64,000 nucleotides of DNA from Streptomyces sp. PsTaAH-137. GTDB lineage: Bacteria > Actinomycetota > Actinomycetes > Streptomycetales > Streptomycetaceae. The first letter of the stretch is position 1. Each line of letters opens with the position of its first letter. The position numbers were made by a program, and so were the translations under genes. Below the pieces are notes generated by a model. It saw only the letters and a program-made list of their open reading frames with translations. It was not told where the DNA came from and searched no databases. The stretch lies in assembly GCF_003259365.1 (NCBI RefSeq), contig NZ_QLLY01000013.1, positions 124,001 to 188,000 on the forward strand. Reading direction: 5' to 3'. Below are positions 7,844-16,106 of this stretch, piece by piece.

Positions 7844-9001
7844 ATGGATCTGGAGCTGAACGAGGAGCAGACGGCCGTCCGCCGGCTCGCCAAGGACTTC
7901 GTGGACCGCGAGATCGCGCCGAACGTCGTGACGTGGGACCGCGCCGAGGAAGTCGACCGTTCGATCGTGAAGAAGCTCGGCGAGGTCGGCTTCCTGGGCC
8001 TGACGATCGACGAGGAGTACGGCGGCTCCGGCGGCGACCACCTGTCCTACTGCCTGGTCACGGAGGAGCTGGGCCGCGGCGACTCGTCGGTGCGCGGCAT
8101 CGTCTCGGTCTCCCTCGGCCTGGTCACCAAGCCGATCCAGCAGTGGGCGAACGAGGAGCAGAAGCGGTACTGGCTGCCCCGGCTCACCGCGGGCGACGCA
8201 CTCGGCTGCTTCGGCCTGACCGAGCCCGGCCACGGCTCCAACCCGGCGGAATTGCAGACGAAGGCCGTCCGCGACGAGGCCACCGGCGATTACGTCATCA
8301 ACGGCACCAAGATCTTCATCACCAACGGCACCTGGGCCGATGTCGTCCTGCTCTTCGCCCGCACCAACGACACCCCGGGCCACAAGGGCATCTCCGCCTT
8401 CCTGCTCCCCACCGACACCCCCGGCCTGACCCGCAACACCATCCACGGCAAGCTCGGCCTGCGCGGCCAGGCGACGGCCGAGCTGGTCCTGGAGGACGTC
8501 CGGGTTCCGGCGAGCGCTCTGATGGGCCCGGAGGGCAAGGGCTTCTCCGTCGCCATGTCCGCCCTCGCCAAGGGCCGGATGTCGGTCGCGGCCGGCTGCG
8601 TCGGCATCGCCCAGGCCGCGCTGGACGCGGCCGTCGGCTATGCCAAGGAGCGCGAGCAGTTCGGCAAGCCCATCGCCTCGTACCAGCTGGTGCAGGAGAT
8701 GATCTCCGACATCGCGCTCGACGTGGACGCGGCCCGGCTGCTGACCTGGCGCGTCGCCGATCTGATCGAGCGCGGCGAGGACTTCCAGGTCGCGGCCTCG
8801 AAGGCCAAGCTGTTCGCCTCCGAGGCCGCCGTGCGCTGCGCGAACAACGCCCTTCAGGTCTTCGGCGGTTACGGCTACATCGACGAGTACCCGGTCGGCA
8901 AGCTGCTGCGCGACGCCCGCGTCATGACCCTCTACGAGGGCACCAGCCAGATCCAGAAGCTCATCATCGGCCGTGCCCTGACGGGCGTATCGGCGTTCTG
9001 A
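7844..9001 (+). CDS. Acyl-CoA dehydrogenase
   Basis: A 385-residue FAD acyl-CoA dehydrogenase that introduces an alpha,beta double bond into an acyl-CoA. FAD-contacting segments such as CFGLTEPGHGSNP and ITNGTWAD are present, and the C-terminal signature LYEGTSQIQKLIIGRAL places the catalytic base at Glu365, as in short- and medium-chain enzymes. It has full family length. An AAAGAGAGAG ribosome site precedes the ATG. It is divergent from its likely TetR repressor and appears coregulated with the alcohol/aldehyde dehydrogenase pair 2.7 kb upstream. Chain length or branched-chain preference cannot be read reliably. Confidence 0.93.
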   Translation: MDLELNEEQTAVRRLAKDFVDREIAPNVVTWDRAEEVDRSIVKKLGEVGFLGLTIDEEYGGSGGDHLSYCLVTEELGRGDSSVRGIVSVSLGLVTKPIQQWANEEQKRYWLPRLTAGDALGCFGLTEPGHGSNPAELQTKAVRDEATGDYVINGTKIFITNGTWADVVLLFARTNDTPGHKGISAFLLPTDTPGLTRNTIHGKLGLRGQATAELVLEDVRVPASALMGPEGKGFSVAMSALAKGRMSVAAGCVGIAQAALDAAVGYAKEREQFGKPIASYQLVQEMISDIALDVDAARLLTWRVADLIERGEDFQVAASKAKLFASEAAVRCANNALQVFGGYGYIDEYPVGKLLRDARVMTLYEGTSQIQKLIIGRALTGVSAF

Positions 9002-9076
9002 GGCCCAGCCGACTGAGTACGCGGATGAGTACGGGAGCGGATGGGGCTTCGGCGCCGTCCGCTCCATGCTGTGCGC

Positions 9077-9367
9077 ATGAGTGAGACACCGGTCAAGCAG
9101 CAGAACACCACGGCCTACTACGGCCAGGCCATCGCGTCCTTCGCCGTCGCCCTCGCCGCCGTCGCCATCGGGATCTACCGGCTCGACGCGAGCGGCTGGA
9201 TCCGGGCCTTCCTGGCCATCTCGATGCTCTACCTGACGACGTCGGCGTTCACCCTCGCCAAGGTGATCCGGGACCGTCAGGAGGCCGACCAGATCGTCAG
9301 CCGGGTCGACAAGGCCCGCATCGACAAGATCCTCGCCGAGCACGACCCGTTCAAGCCGGTCGCCTGA
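9077..9367 (+). CDS. YiaAB two-helix membrane protein
   Basis: A 96-residue membrane protein. Two hydrophobic helices (about 16-34 and 44-63) carry the YiaA/YiaB pattern YYGQAIASFAVALAA...GIYRLDASGWIRAFLAISMLYLTTSAFTLAKVIRD, with a charged C-terminal tail. I use the ATG at 9077; a longer frame begins at 9041, but the family similarity begins only after the later methionine. A CATGCT sequence ends six bases before this ATG, so a leaderless start is possible. It ends one base before the convergent decarboxylase. Function of the family is unknown. Confidence 0.82.
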   Translation: MSETPVKQQNTTAYYGQAIASFAVALAAVAIGIYRLDASGWIRAFLAISMLYLTTSAFTLAKVIRDRQEADQIVSRVDKARIDKILAEHDPFKPVA

Positions 9368-9368
9368 G

Positions 9369-11591
9369 TCACGCCCCCGGCTCCGCGCGAGCGAGACAGT
9401 CGATCCGGTAGGCGCCCGTACGCGCGTCCCGGTGGACTCCGTGGATCTCGCTGAGGAAGCCGGGGAAGGCCCGGTCGCGGGCTTCGAGGGCGGCCAGGAA
9501 GCGCAGGACGGTCCCCGACGCCGGGCCGCAGTTCTCGCCGGGCATCAGCAGCGGGATCCCCGGCGGGGTGACCACGATCATCGCGGCGGCGGTGCGGTGG
9601 GCGGCGTCGCTCAGGGGAAGGAGTTCGGAGGGCCGGCCGGCCGTGCGCCGGTAGGCGTCCTCGGGGGTGCGGTCCGCCGGGGGCGCCGTCGTGTGCGCGC
9701 GGTCCAGCAGCTCCGCGTGGCCGTGGTCGGTGAGATGGGCGTGCATGCGCCGGCACAGCTCGCGCAGGGTGATCCCGCGATAGTGCCCGGGGTGCGCGGC
9801 GACCAGCTCCGGCAGGACGTCCGCCAGACCGGCGTCGCCGTCGTACAGCTCCTTGAAGTCGAGCAGGGCCCGCAGCAGGGCGTGCCACTTGGCGCGGGTC
9901 GTGCTCAGGGAGAACAGCACCAGGGCCGTGTAGTCGCCGGCCTTCTCGACGGTGATGCCCCGGGTCAGGAGGAAGGCGCTCAGCACCGGCGCGGGGACGC
10001 CCCGGGGCGTGCTCTCCCCGGACGCGGTGACGCCGGGGCACAGCAGGGTGACCTTCAGCGGGTCCAGCAGGCAGTAGCCGTCCTCCAGGCCGTCGAACCC
10101 GTGCCATTCCGCTCCCGGTTCCAGCTCCCAGCAGGACGGCTCCGCCGTCAGCAGCTCGGCCGGCGCCTCCGCGAAGGGCGTCCGGCGACCGGTGGCGGGA
10201 TCCGTGACGTGCGGCGGCTGCCAGACGCCGAAGAACCAGCCGTCCTCCCCGCCGCCGGACGCGAGCCGCGCGGCGGTGCGGGCCATGGCCTGCCGGAAGG
10301 CCACCGCCTCGCGGACCGCATCGGCGATGAGCTCCGTACCGGGCTCCCCGTCCATCATCGCGGTGGCCACGTCGAGGGAGGCGATCATCGGGTACGACGG
10401 CGAGGTGCTGGCATGCATCATGTACGTCTCGTCCAGCCGCCTGTCCTCCACCGGCGCGCGCGGCGCCGACTTCACATGCAGCATGGCCGCCTGGGACAGC
10501 GCCGCCAGCATCTTGTGCGTGGACTGCGCGGAGAAGACGGTCGGCCTGACGGCGTCGGGCAGCTCGCCCTCGGTCACCGCCATCGCGTAGCGCCCGCGGT
10601 AGAGCGGATGGAAGTGCGCGTAGCCGAACCACGCCTCGTCGAACAGGATGCGGGGCACCGCCCGGGCGAGCAGCGCGGCGGACCGTACGGTGTCGTAACA
10701 CAGGCCGTCGTACGTGGAGTTGGTGAGGACGGCCAGATCCGCCGGCGCGGTGTCCAGCTCGGCGGGCGGGACGGGGCCGATGAGGCCGTAGCCGTTCCGG
10801 GTGGGGTTCAGATAGCGGGGCCGGGCGCCGCTGAGGACCAGCGCGTGGAGCACCGCCTTGTGGCAGTTGCGGTCCACCACGGCGCTCCGGCCCGGGCCCA
10901 GCGCGTAGTGCCCGACGATGCGGTCCGTCGTCGACGTGCCGTTCAGGACGAATAAGGTCCGGTCCGCACCGAACACCCGCGCGGCATTGGCCTCGGCCGC
11001 ACCGATCAGACCGGAATGTTCGAGCAGCGAGCCGAACTCGGCGACGGAGACCGAGATGTCACCGCGCAGGAAATCCTCCCCGCAAAAAGCGTGGAACCGC
11101 CGGCCCGCCTCCGACGTGAGAAAAGCCCGGCCCGCCGCATGGGCGGGCGTGTGCCACGACGTCGTGTCGCGCCGGGTGTACTCCTGGAGCGCGTCGAAGA
11201 AAACCGGTCGGCCCGAATCGGCGCGTTCCCGGATGACACTCAGAATTTTCTCCGCGTTCTCCTCGGAGGCGTCGCGGCCCAGCCGGATCCGTCCGGCCTC
11301 GCCCGGCACGCCGGGCGGGGACGCGGCCGCGTCCGGATCGGCCAGCAGTACGAAGAACGGTACGGAGGCGAAGAGCCGGTCCACCGCCCGGTGCGGCGGC
11401 GCGTCCGTCAGCAGGCGGCTGTCCACCACCGCGGCGGCGGTGGCACCGTCCCCGGCCGCGGGCAGCCCGGCCGCCACCTCCACCTGAAGCCCCTCCGCGC
11501 GCAGCAGGTCACGCCAGACGCCGAGATCGTGGGCGGTCGGGCCGTCGAGGCCACCTCCCAGGTATGCGCAGATCCGTGTGACGGTGTGCAA
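9369..11591 (-). CDS. PLP-dependent Orn/Lys/Arg decarboxylase, TTG start
   Basis: A 740-residue basic amino acid decarboxylase of the large bacterial (fold type I) family, which makes cadaverine, putrescine or agmatine; which amino acid is used is unresolved. I place the start at the TTG at 11591 because AAAGGAG lies seven bases upstream and the conserved protein begins there. The frame extends to an ATG at 11765, but that stretch looks noncoding. An N-terminal wing-like domain (about 1-130) precedes the PLP domain. The Schiff-base lysine is Lys360 in SAQSTHKMLAALSQ. ILFDEAWFGYAHFHP carries the PLP-contacting Asp. A perfect ATTGAATTTCAAT palindrome lies about 50 bases upstream of the start. 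Confidence 0.92.
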   Translation of the reverse strand: MHTVTRICAYLGGGLDGPTAHDLGVWRDLLRAEGLQVEVAAGLPAAGDGATAAAVVDSRLLTDAPPHRAVDRLFASVPFFVLLADPDAAASPPGVPGEAGRIRLGRDASEENAEKILSVIRERADSGRPVFFDALQEYTRRDTTSWHTPAHAAGRAFLTSEAGRRFHAFCGEDFLRGDISVSVAEFGSLLEHSGLIGAAEANAARVFGADRTLFVLNGTSTTDRIVGHYALGPGRSAVVDRNCHKAVLHALVLSGARPRYLNPTRNGYGLIGPVPPAELDTAPADLAVLTNSTYDGLCYDTVRSAALLARAVPRILFDEAWFGYAHFHPLYRGRYAMAVTEGELPDAVRPTVFSAQSTHKMLAALSQAAMLHVKSAPRAPVEDRRLDETYMMHASTSPSYPMIASLDVATAMMDGEPGTELIADAVREAVAFRQAMARTAARLASGGGEDGWFFGVWQPPHVTDPATGRRTPFAEAPAELLTAEPSCWELEPGAEWHGFDGLEDGYCLLDPLKVTLLCPGVTASGESTPRGVPAPVLSAFLLTRGITVEKAGDYTALVLFSLSTTRAKWHALLRALLDFKELYDGDAGLADVLPELVAAHPGHYRGITLRELCRRMHAHLTDHGHAELLDRAHTTAPPADRTPEDAYRRTAGRPSELLPLSDAAHRTAAAMIVVTPPGIPLLMPGENCGPASGTVLRFLAALEARDRAFPGFLSEIHGVHRDARTGAYRIDCLARAEPGA

Positions 11592-11636
11592 TTTTCGCTC
11601 CTTTCCTCGACGGGTGACCGGCGCGTATCGAAATCC

Positions 11637-11649
11637 ATTGAATTTCAAT
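11637..11649. promoter_or_regulatory. Palindrome ATTGAATTTCAAT upstream of the decarboxylase
   Basis: ATTGAATTTCAAT is a perfect 6+1+6 palindrome in an AT-rich patch that stands out in this GC-rich DNA, 46 to 58 bases upstream of the decarboxylase TTG. Position and symmetry fit an operator. No regulator in the window can be assigned to it. Confidence 0.4.
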
Positions 11650-11871
11650 CGCCGGAACCACGTACCCGCCCCCGGAGCGGAGAAAGGCGGAAGGCACGGG
11701 CGCACCGCACCATTCAGGGCCCGGAAACATGCGCTCCCGGTTCGCCGGTGCGCCCGGAGCGGCAAAAGCTTCCGGGACGGAATTGTGATCCGGCCAGTGG
11801 AGTGGAATTCCCGTACGTCGGAAAAAGGTGCATCCGAAACGCGGATCGCCCGCGAATACCGCCGCCCTGCC

Positions 11872-11887
11872 CTAAGCGCCCGCTCAG
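11872..11887. promoter_or_regulatory. CTAAGC-type operator in the TetR promoter
   Basis: CTAAGCGCCCGCTCAG is an imperfect inverted repeat and matches 14 of 16 bases of CTAAGCGCTTGCTCAG at 13088-13103 upstream of the MaoC gene. It spans the -35 side of the TATGGT promoter of the TetR gene, as expected for autorepression. Confidence 0.7.
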
Positions 11888-11938
11888 CTCGGAGGGTATG
11901 GTGAGGCGCAGCCCCACCGACAGGATGTGAGCGGAGCG

Positions 11939-12586
11939 ATGACGCAGGACGAGCGGGTCGACGGCCGGCACCCCGAAGACGCCGACGAGATGCCCTGGGC
12001 CGAGGTCACCCCCGACGCCGCCCGGCGCCTGCTCGTCGCCGCGGTCGAGGCCTTCGCCGCGCGCGGCTACCACGCCACGACGACCCGGGACATCGCCAGC
12101 CGCGCCGGCATGAGCCCGGCCGCGCTCTACATCCACTACAAGACCAAGGAGGAGCTGCTCCTCCGCATCAGCCGCATCGGCCACGAGAAGGCGCTGCGGA
12201 TCCTGCGCCGGGCCGCCGACGCCGAGGGCACGCCCACCGAGCGGCTGGCCGAGGCGGTGCGCTCCTTCGTCCGCTGGCACGCCGGACACCACACCACCGC
12301 GCGCGTGGTCCAGTACGAGCTGGACTCCCTCGGCGACGAGCACCGGCCGGAGATCGTGGCGCTGCGCCGCGAGAGCGACGCCGCCGTGCGCGAGATCATC
12401 GAGGACGGGGTGGCGAAGGGCGAGTTCCAGGTGCCCGACGTGCCCGGCACCACGGTCGCGATCCTCTCCCTGTGCATCGACGTGGCGCGCTGGTTCAACA
12501 CCCAGGGCCGCCGGACGCCCGACGAGGTCGGCGTGTTCTACGCCGACCTCGTCCTCAGGATGGTGGGAGCCGCGCCCCGCGCGTAG
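11939..12586 (+). CDS. TetR family regulator paired with the MaoC dehydratase
   Basis: A 215-residue TetR regulator from the ATG at 11939. A GTG at 11927 (four residues longer) is equally possible; neither has a well-spaced ribosome site (AGGA ends one base before the GTG, GGAG two bases before the ATG). The DNA-binding region reads AARRLLVAAVEAFAARGYHATTTRDIASRAGMSPAALYIHYKTKEELL. Its promoter and that of the MaoC gene share the CTAAGC...GCTCAG inverted repeat, so it most likely represses itself and the dehydratase. It converges on the MaoC gene with 15 bases between stops. The adjacent enzyme suggests an acyl-CoA or acyl-ACP ligand, which is inference. Confidence 0.88.
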   Translation: MTQDERVDGRHPEDADEMPWAEVTPDAARRLLVAAVEAFAARGYHATTTRDIASRAGMSPAALYIHYKTKEELLLRISRIGHEKALRILRRAADAEGTPTERLAEAVRSFVRWHAGHHTTARVVQYELDSLGDEHRPEIVALRRESDAAVREIIEDGVAKGEFQVPDVPGTTVAILSLCIDVARWFNTQGRRTPDEVGVFYADLVLRMVGAAPRA

Positions 12587-12601
12587 GTTCCCTCCGGTTG
12601 C

Positions 12602-13063
12602 TCAGAGGTAGTAGCGGGACACCGACTCGGCGACGCAGACCGGCTTGTCGCCGCCGTCCCGCTCCACCGTGAACGCCACCGACACCTGTACACCGCCCGC
12701 CACGTCCTCCACGGACGTGATCTTCCCGGTGGCGCGCAGCCGCGAGCCGACCGGGACGGGCGCGGGGAAACGCACCTTGTTCGTCCCGTAGTTCACGCCC
12801 ATCTTCACGCCCTCGACGGCGATCAGCTGCGGGCCGAACAGCGGCAGCAGCGACAGCGTCAGATAGCCGTGCGCGATCGTCGTGCCGAACGGCCCGGACT
12901 TCGCCCGCTCCGGGTCCACGTGGATCCACTGGTGGTCACCCGTGGCCTCGGCGAACCCGTCGATGCGGCTCTGCTCGATCTCGACCCAGTCGCTGTGTCC
13001 GAGCTGCTCGCCGACGGCGCCCTTCAGCTCGTCGACGTCCTTGAAAACCCGCGGCTCCGCCAT
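12602..13063 (-). CDS. MaoC-type hot-dog (R)-enoyl hydratase/dehydratase
   Basis: A 153-residue single hot-dog MaoC protein that adds or removes water across an enoyl thioester. The hydratase-2 signature is EATGDHQWIHVDPERAK with catalytic Asp43 and His48, followed by FGTTIAHGYLTLSL. I start it at the ATG at 13063 because GGAGG is nine bases upstream; the frame extends seven codons further without support. The operator at 13088-13103 lies 25 bases upstream and is shared in type with the TetR gene next door. It is divergent from soxR with only 81 bases between starts, so binding at this site could also touch the soxR promoter. Confidence 0.9.
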   Translation of the reverse strand: MAEPRVFKDVDELKGAVGEQLGHSDWVEIEQSRIDGFAEATGDHQWIHVDPERAKSGPFGTTIAHGYLTLSLLPLFGPQLIAVEGVKMGVNYGTNKVRFPAPVPVGSRLRATGKITSVEDVAGGVQVSVAFTVERDGGDKPVCVAESVSRYYL

Positions 13064-13087
13064 GCTGCCCATCCTCCATCGCAATGT

Positions 13088-13103
13088 CTAAGCGCTTGCT
13101 CAG
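13088..13103. promoter_or_regulatory. CTAAGC-type operator before the MaoC gene
   Basis: CTAAGCGCTTGCTCAG is an imperfect inverted repeat in the MaoC promoter, 25 bases from its ATG, and the second copy of the site found before the TetR gene at 11872. It overlaps a TAGACA stretch on the minus strand that could be the -10 element. Confidence 0.72.
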
Positions 13104-13144
13104 CATGCTAACAACGAGGCCGCCCTGCGACTAGGCTCGACCGG

Positions 13145-13612
13145 GTGCCACAGATCCCGGAGAAGATCCACGAGCTCACCGTCGGACAGGTCGCCGCGCG
13201 CAGCGGCGCGGCCGTCTCCGCGCTGCACTTCTACGAGTCCAAGGGCCTGATCACCAGCCGCCGCACCTCCGGCAACCAGCGCCGCTACTGTCGCGACACC
13301 CTGCGCCGCGTCGCCTTCATCCGCGCCGCGCAGCGCGTCGGCATCCCGCTGGCGACGATCCGCGAGGCGCTGGCCGAACTCCCCGAGGAGCGCACCCCGA
13401 CCCAGGAGGACTGGGCGCGCCTGTCGCGGAACTGGCGGTCCGAACTGGACGAGCGGATCTCGCAGTTGAGCCGGCTGCGCGATCACCTCACCGACTGCAT
13501 CGGCTGCGGCTGCCTCTCCCTGGACACCTGTGTGCTGTCCAACCCGGACGACGTATTCGGCGAGCGGCTCACGGGGTCGCGTCTGATGGGGGAGCGCCGC
13601 TCCCGGCCGTGA
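13145..13612 (+). CDS. soxR: SoxR redox-sensing MerR family activator
   Basis: A 155-residue MerR family regulator. The N-terminal winged helix includes LTVGQVAARSGAAVSALHFYESKGLI and RRYCRDTLRRVAFIRAAQRVGIPLATI. The [2Fe-2S] ligands are Cys118, 121, 123 and 129 in CIGCGCLSLDTC, the SoxR spacing C-x2-C-x-C-x5-C. In Streptomyces SoxR answers redox-active pigments and controls a small set of genes. Start is GTG at 13145; a TAGGCT -10 box ends seven bases earlier and no ribosome site is seen, so the mRNA is probably leaderless. Its 3' end overlaps the convergent permease gene by 44 bases. I did not recognise a SoxR box in the window. Confidence 0.95.
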   Translation: MPQIPEKIHELTVGQVAARSGAAVSALHFYESKGLITSRRTSGNQRRYCRDTLRRVAFIRAAQRVGIPLATIREALAELPEERTPTQEDWARLSRNWRSELDERISQLSRLRDHLTDCIGCGCLSLDTCVLSNPDDVFGERLTGSRLMGERRSRP

Positions 13613-14882
13613 CCCGGGGGCCGAACGCCCGGAACACCGCGCAGAGCACGACCGCCGCGATCGCCCCGGCCGCCACCCCGCTGCCGAACAGGGTGCGGGC
13701 CCAGGAGGGCAGGTCCGCGTACAGGTCGGGCTGCACGAGGGGCAGCATGCCGACGACCAGCGCCAGCGCGATGACGACGCTGTCGCTGCCGTGCGTGAGA
13801 TCGGTACGGGCGAGCATCCCGAACCCCATGACGGCGATCACGGCGTAGATGACGAGCCCCGCCGCGCCGACGACCGGCTCGGGGAGCGCGGCCAGCACCC
13901 GGGTGAGCGGCGTGAGCAGCCCGCACACGACGAGCAGCACCCCGGCCGCCGCCGTCACGAACCGGCTGCGTACGCGCGTGAGCTGGACGATGCCGATGTT
14001 CTCGGCGCTGGTCACCATCAGCGACGTACCGAAGACGCCGGAGCCGAGCGAGACCAGCGCGTCGGCGCGGGCGATGCGCGGCACGTCGCGGCCCGGGTCG
14101 GGGGTGCGGCCCACGGCCTCGCTGTTGAGCACGGTCTGCCCGGTGGCCTCGGCGAGCGAGGCGAGCGCGAAGACCAGCAGGGGTATCGCCGCGAGCAGGT
14201 CGATGTGCGGAGTGCCGTACGGGAAGGGGTCGGGCAGCGCGAACGTGCCGCCCTGCGCGACGTGCAGCTCGGTGCCGGTCAGCACGGCCACGACCGTGCC
14301 GCCCGCCAGGCCGAGCAGCACCGCCAGCTGCCGCCACACGCCCCGCAGGACGAGGAAGAAGAAGCCGATCACACCGAGCGTGGCGAAGCCGAGACCCGGG
14401 CCCGTGGCGACCATCGGGGCGGTCACCTTGATCATGTTGAGGCCGATGAGGACGACCGTCGTGCCCATCACCAGCGGCGGGAAGAGCCGGACCAGACGCC
14501 CGTAGAACGGCAGGACGCAGAGCAGGAAGGCGGCGGCCACCAGGACCGATCCGGACGCGGTCGCCGGGCCGTACTCCTGCGCTATTTGCAGGAAGATGGC
14601 GACGGCGGCCCCGCCCGGCAGCATCAGGAACGGCAGCCGGGCCCCGGCCCGCAGCACCCGCACCCCGAGGGACTGGAGCAGCGCGCCCGCGCCGCACAGC
14701 ACGAGCGTCGCGCTGAGCAGGGACGCCGTCCGGTCGGCCGGCAGTTTCAGCGTCGTCGCGATGAGGACGACCGAGGAGACCGGCGCGGACACGCCCGCCA
14801 GCATGTGCTGGCAGGCGAGGGGGACGAGGCGGCGCAGCGGCAGCCGCTCGTCGGCCGGCGCGGTCACGGCCGGCGCGGTCAC
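13569..14882 (-). CDS. NCS2 family nucleobase/ascorbate-type permease
   Basis: A 437-residue membrane transporter with about 12 to 14 hydrophobic segments. The NCS2 signature ENIGIVQLTR and the preceding LASLAEATGQTVLNSEAVGR region are visible. Such proteins import uracil, xanthine, urate or related compounds by cation symport. Start is GTG at 14882, overlapping the arylsulfotransferase TGA by four bases (GTGA), so the two are coupled. Its 3' end overlaps soxR tail to tail by 44 bases. Pairing with an arylsulfotransferase-like protein is unusual for a purine carrier, so the cargo may be another heterocycle or an aryl compound. Confidence 0.88.
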   Translation of the reverse strand: MTAPAVTAPADERLPLRRLVPLACQHMLAGVSAPVSSVVLIATTLKLPADRTASLLSATLVLCGAGALLQSLGVRVLRAGARLPFLMLPGGAAVAIFLQIAQEYGPATASGSVLVAAAFLLCVLPFYGRLVRLFPPLVMGTTVVLIGLNMIKVTAPMVATGPGLGFATLGVIGFFFLVLRGVWRQLAVLLGLAGGTVVAVLTGTELHVAQGGTFALPDPFPYGTPHIDLLAAIPLLVFALASLAEATGQTVLNSEAVGRTPDPGRDVPRIARADALVSLGSGVFGTSLMVTSAENIGIVQLTRVRSRFVTAAAGVLLVVCGLLTPLTRVLAALPEPVVGAAGLVIYAVIAVMGFGMLARTDLTHGSDSVVIALALVVGMLPLVQPDLYADLPSWARTLFGSGVAAGAIAAVVLCAVFRAFGPRVTAGSGAPPSDATP

Positions 14883-15997
14883 CGGTTCAGCCAGGGCAGC
14901 TCGGCCGCGGAGTAGCGGTACGAGCGGAACACGGCGTTCGGCTCGGACGGGAAGAGCGTGCGGACCTCCTCCTCGGTGTAGCCGCCGAAGAACGGGACGA
15001 CGTACTCCCAGCACAGATAGCCGTCGGCGGTCACCTCGAAGAGCCGGCCGGCGGGGGAGTCGGTGACGAGGGTGTTGCCGTTGGGGAGGCGTTGCGCACT
15101 GCCCATGAACGGCGCGAAGAACGACTCGCGCGCCGGGTCGTGGTACTCCCACGCGATCTTTCCGCTGGTGCGGTCGATCTCGATGACGCGGCTGAACGGC
15201 ACGTCCCGGTGCGGCCGGAACACGCCGTTGTCGAAGACGAGGATGTTGCCGTTCTCCAGCTCGGTCGGGCAGTGCTGCTGCGAGACCGTGCCCGGCTCGG
15301 AGCGCCAGACGATGTCGCCCGTGGCGCGGTCGATGACGACGACCGCGGACACCGAGCGGAAGCTCGCCAGGACGGTGCCGTCGGCGAGCGGGAGCACGCT
15401 GTTGATGAGGGGATAGTGCTCGCGCGCGTAGTCCGGGTGGAGCGGGAACGCGTCGCGGCCGAGGTGCTCGGAGACCTTCCACTCCCAGGTGCGGTTCCCC
15501 TCGGCGTCGACCTCGACGATCGTGTCGGCCCAGACGGTGCCGCCGTCCGCCTCCGACCCCGGCACCCCGCCGCGCACCGCGGCCGCGGCCTCGCCGGTCA
15601 GCGGCTCCAAGGCCGTGTAGAGGATCCGGCCGTCACCGTAGTGGTGGGCGTCGTGGTGCTGGAGCGGGTCGCGGTACTCGCGCACCACCGTGCCGTCGTG
15701 GGACATCTCCTGCATCAGGCCGCCGCGGTACTTGTGCCACATGGGGAAGAGCGCGGGCTCGTCCGGGAGTACGCCGTTGTAGGCGAGGTTGCCGTTGGCC
15801 AGGACGCGCGCGTGGCGGCCGGGGCGGTGCGGCAGGTCCCACCGGTGCATGACCTCGCCGCGCAGGTCGATCAGGTACACCTCGCCGGTTCCGGTCAGCG
15901 GGGCGAACAGCGTGTACCCGCCGTACGAGGCGTCCTCGTCCAGGGCGATCAGGCCGGTGCCGCGGCGGCGCCGCTGGTTCTGGTCCACGCGAGCCAT
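14879..15997 (-). CDS. Arylsulfotransferase (ASST)-type beta-propeller protein
   Basis: A 372-residue protein of the arylsulfotransferase-like propeller family. It contains repeated blades such as GEVYLIDLRGEVMHRWDLP, NGNLAYNG, HDGTVVREYRDPLQHHDAHHYGDGRILYTAL and LPNGNTLVTDSPAGRLFEV. Histidines in HHDAHH and in the SQQHCPTELENGN segment are candidate active-site residues, as ASST enzymes use a sulfated His. No signal peptide is visible, so it is probably cytoplasmic, unlike the classical periplasmic enzyme. A GGAGGGAG ribosome site precedes the ATG. It shares a promoter region containing two GTTAAC sites with the divergent XRE-cupin regulator. Confidence 0.82.
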   Translation of the reverse strand: MARVDQNQRRRRGTGLIALDEDASYGGYTLFAPLTGTGEVYLIDLRGEVMHRWDLPHRPGRHARVLANGNLAYNGVLPDEPALFPMWHKYRGGLMQEMSHDGTVVREYRDPLQHHDAHHYGDGRILYTALEPLTGEAAAAVRGGVPGSEADGGTVWADTIVEVDAEGNRTWEWKVSEHLGRDAFPLHPDYAREHYPLINSVLPLADGTVLASFRSVSAVVVIDRATGDIVWRSEPGTVSQQHCPTELENGNILVFDNGVFRPHRDVPFSRVIEIDRTSGKIAWEYHDPARESFFAPFMGSAQRLPNGNTLVTDSPAGRLFEVTADGYLCWEYVVPFFGGYTEEEVRTLFPSEPNAVFRSYRYSAAELPWLNR

Positions 15998-16015
15998 GGG
16001 GCTCTCCCTCCGATG

Positions 16016-16055
16016 GTGGTTAACTTTTTTAAGTGAGAGTGAAGGAGTTAACCAC
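16016..16055. promoter_or_regulatory. Inverted GTGGTTAAC/GTTAACCAC pair between ASST and XRE-cupin genes
   Basis: GTGGTTAAC at 16016-16024 and GTTAACCAC at 16047-16055 are perfect inverted 9-mers, each containing a GTTAAC palindrome, 28 bp apart start to start. They flank an AT-rich stretch with TTTTTTAAG, unusual here, in the divergent promoter region. This is a likely operator pair for the XRE-cupin regulator. Confidence 0.65.
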
Positions 16056-16106
16056 GACGGTAAGGTGCCAGGAACAGGGCGAGCGGCGAAGGGGCGTTAC
16101 AAGTTC

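Larger units (their letters stand above)
11592..11938. other. 347-bp intergenic region between the decarboxylase and the TetR gene
   Basis: The gap contains the decarboxylase ribosome site (11598-11604, minus strand), a 13-bp perfect palindrome at 11637-11649, the CTAAGC-type operator at 11872-11887 and a TATGGT -10 box at 11897-11902 for the TetR gene. From 11650 to 11870 I see no gene or clear structure, apart from AT-richer patches around 11775-11830. Confidence 0.6.
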
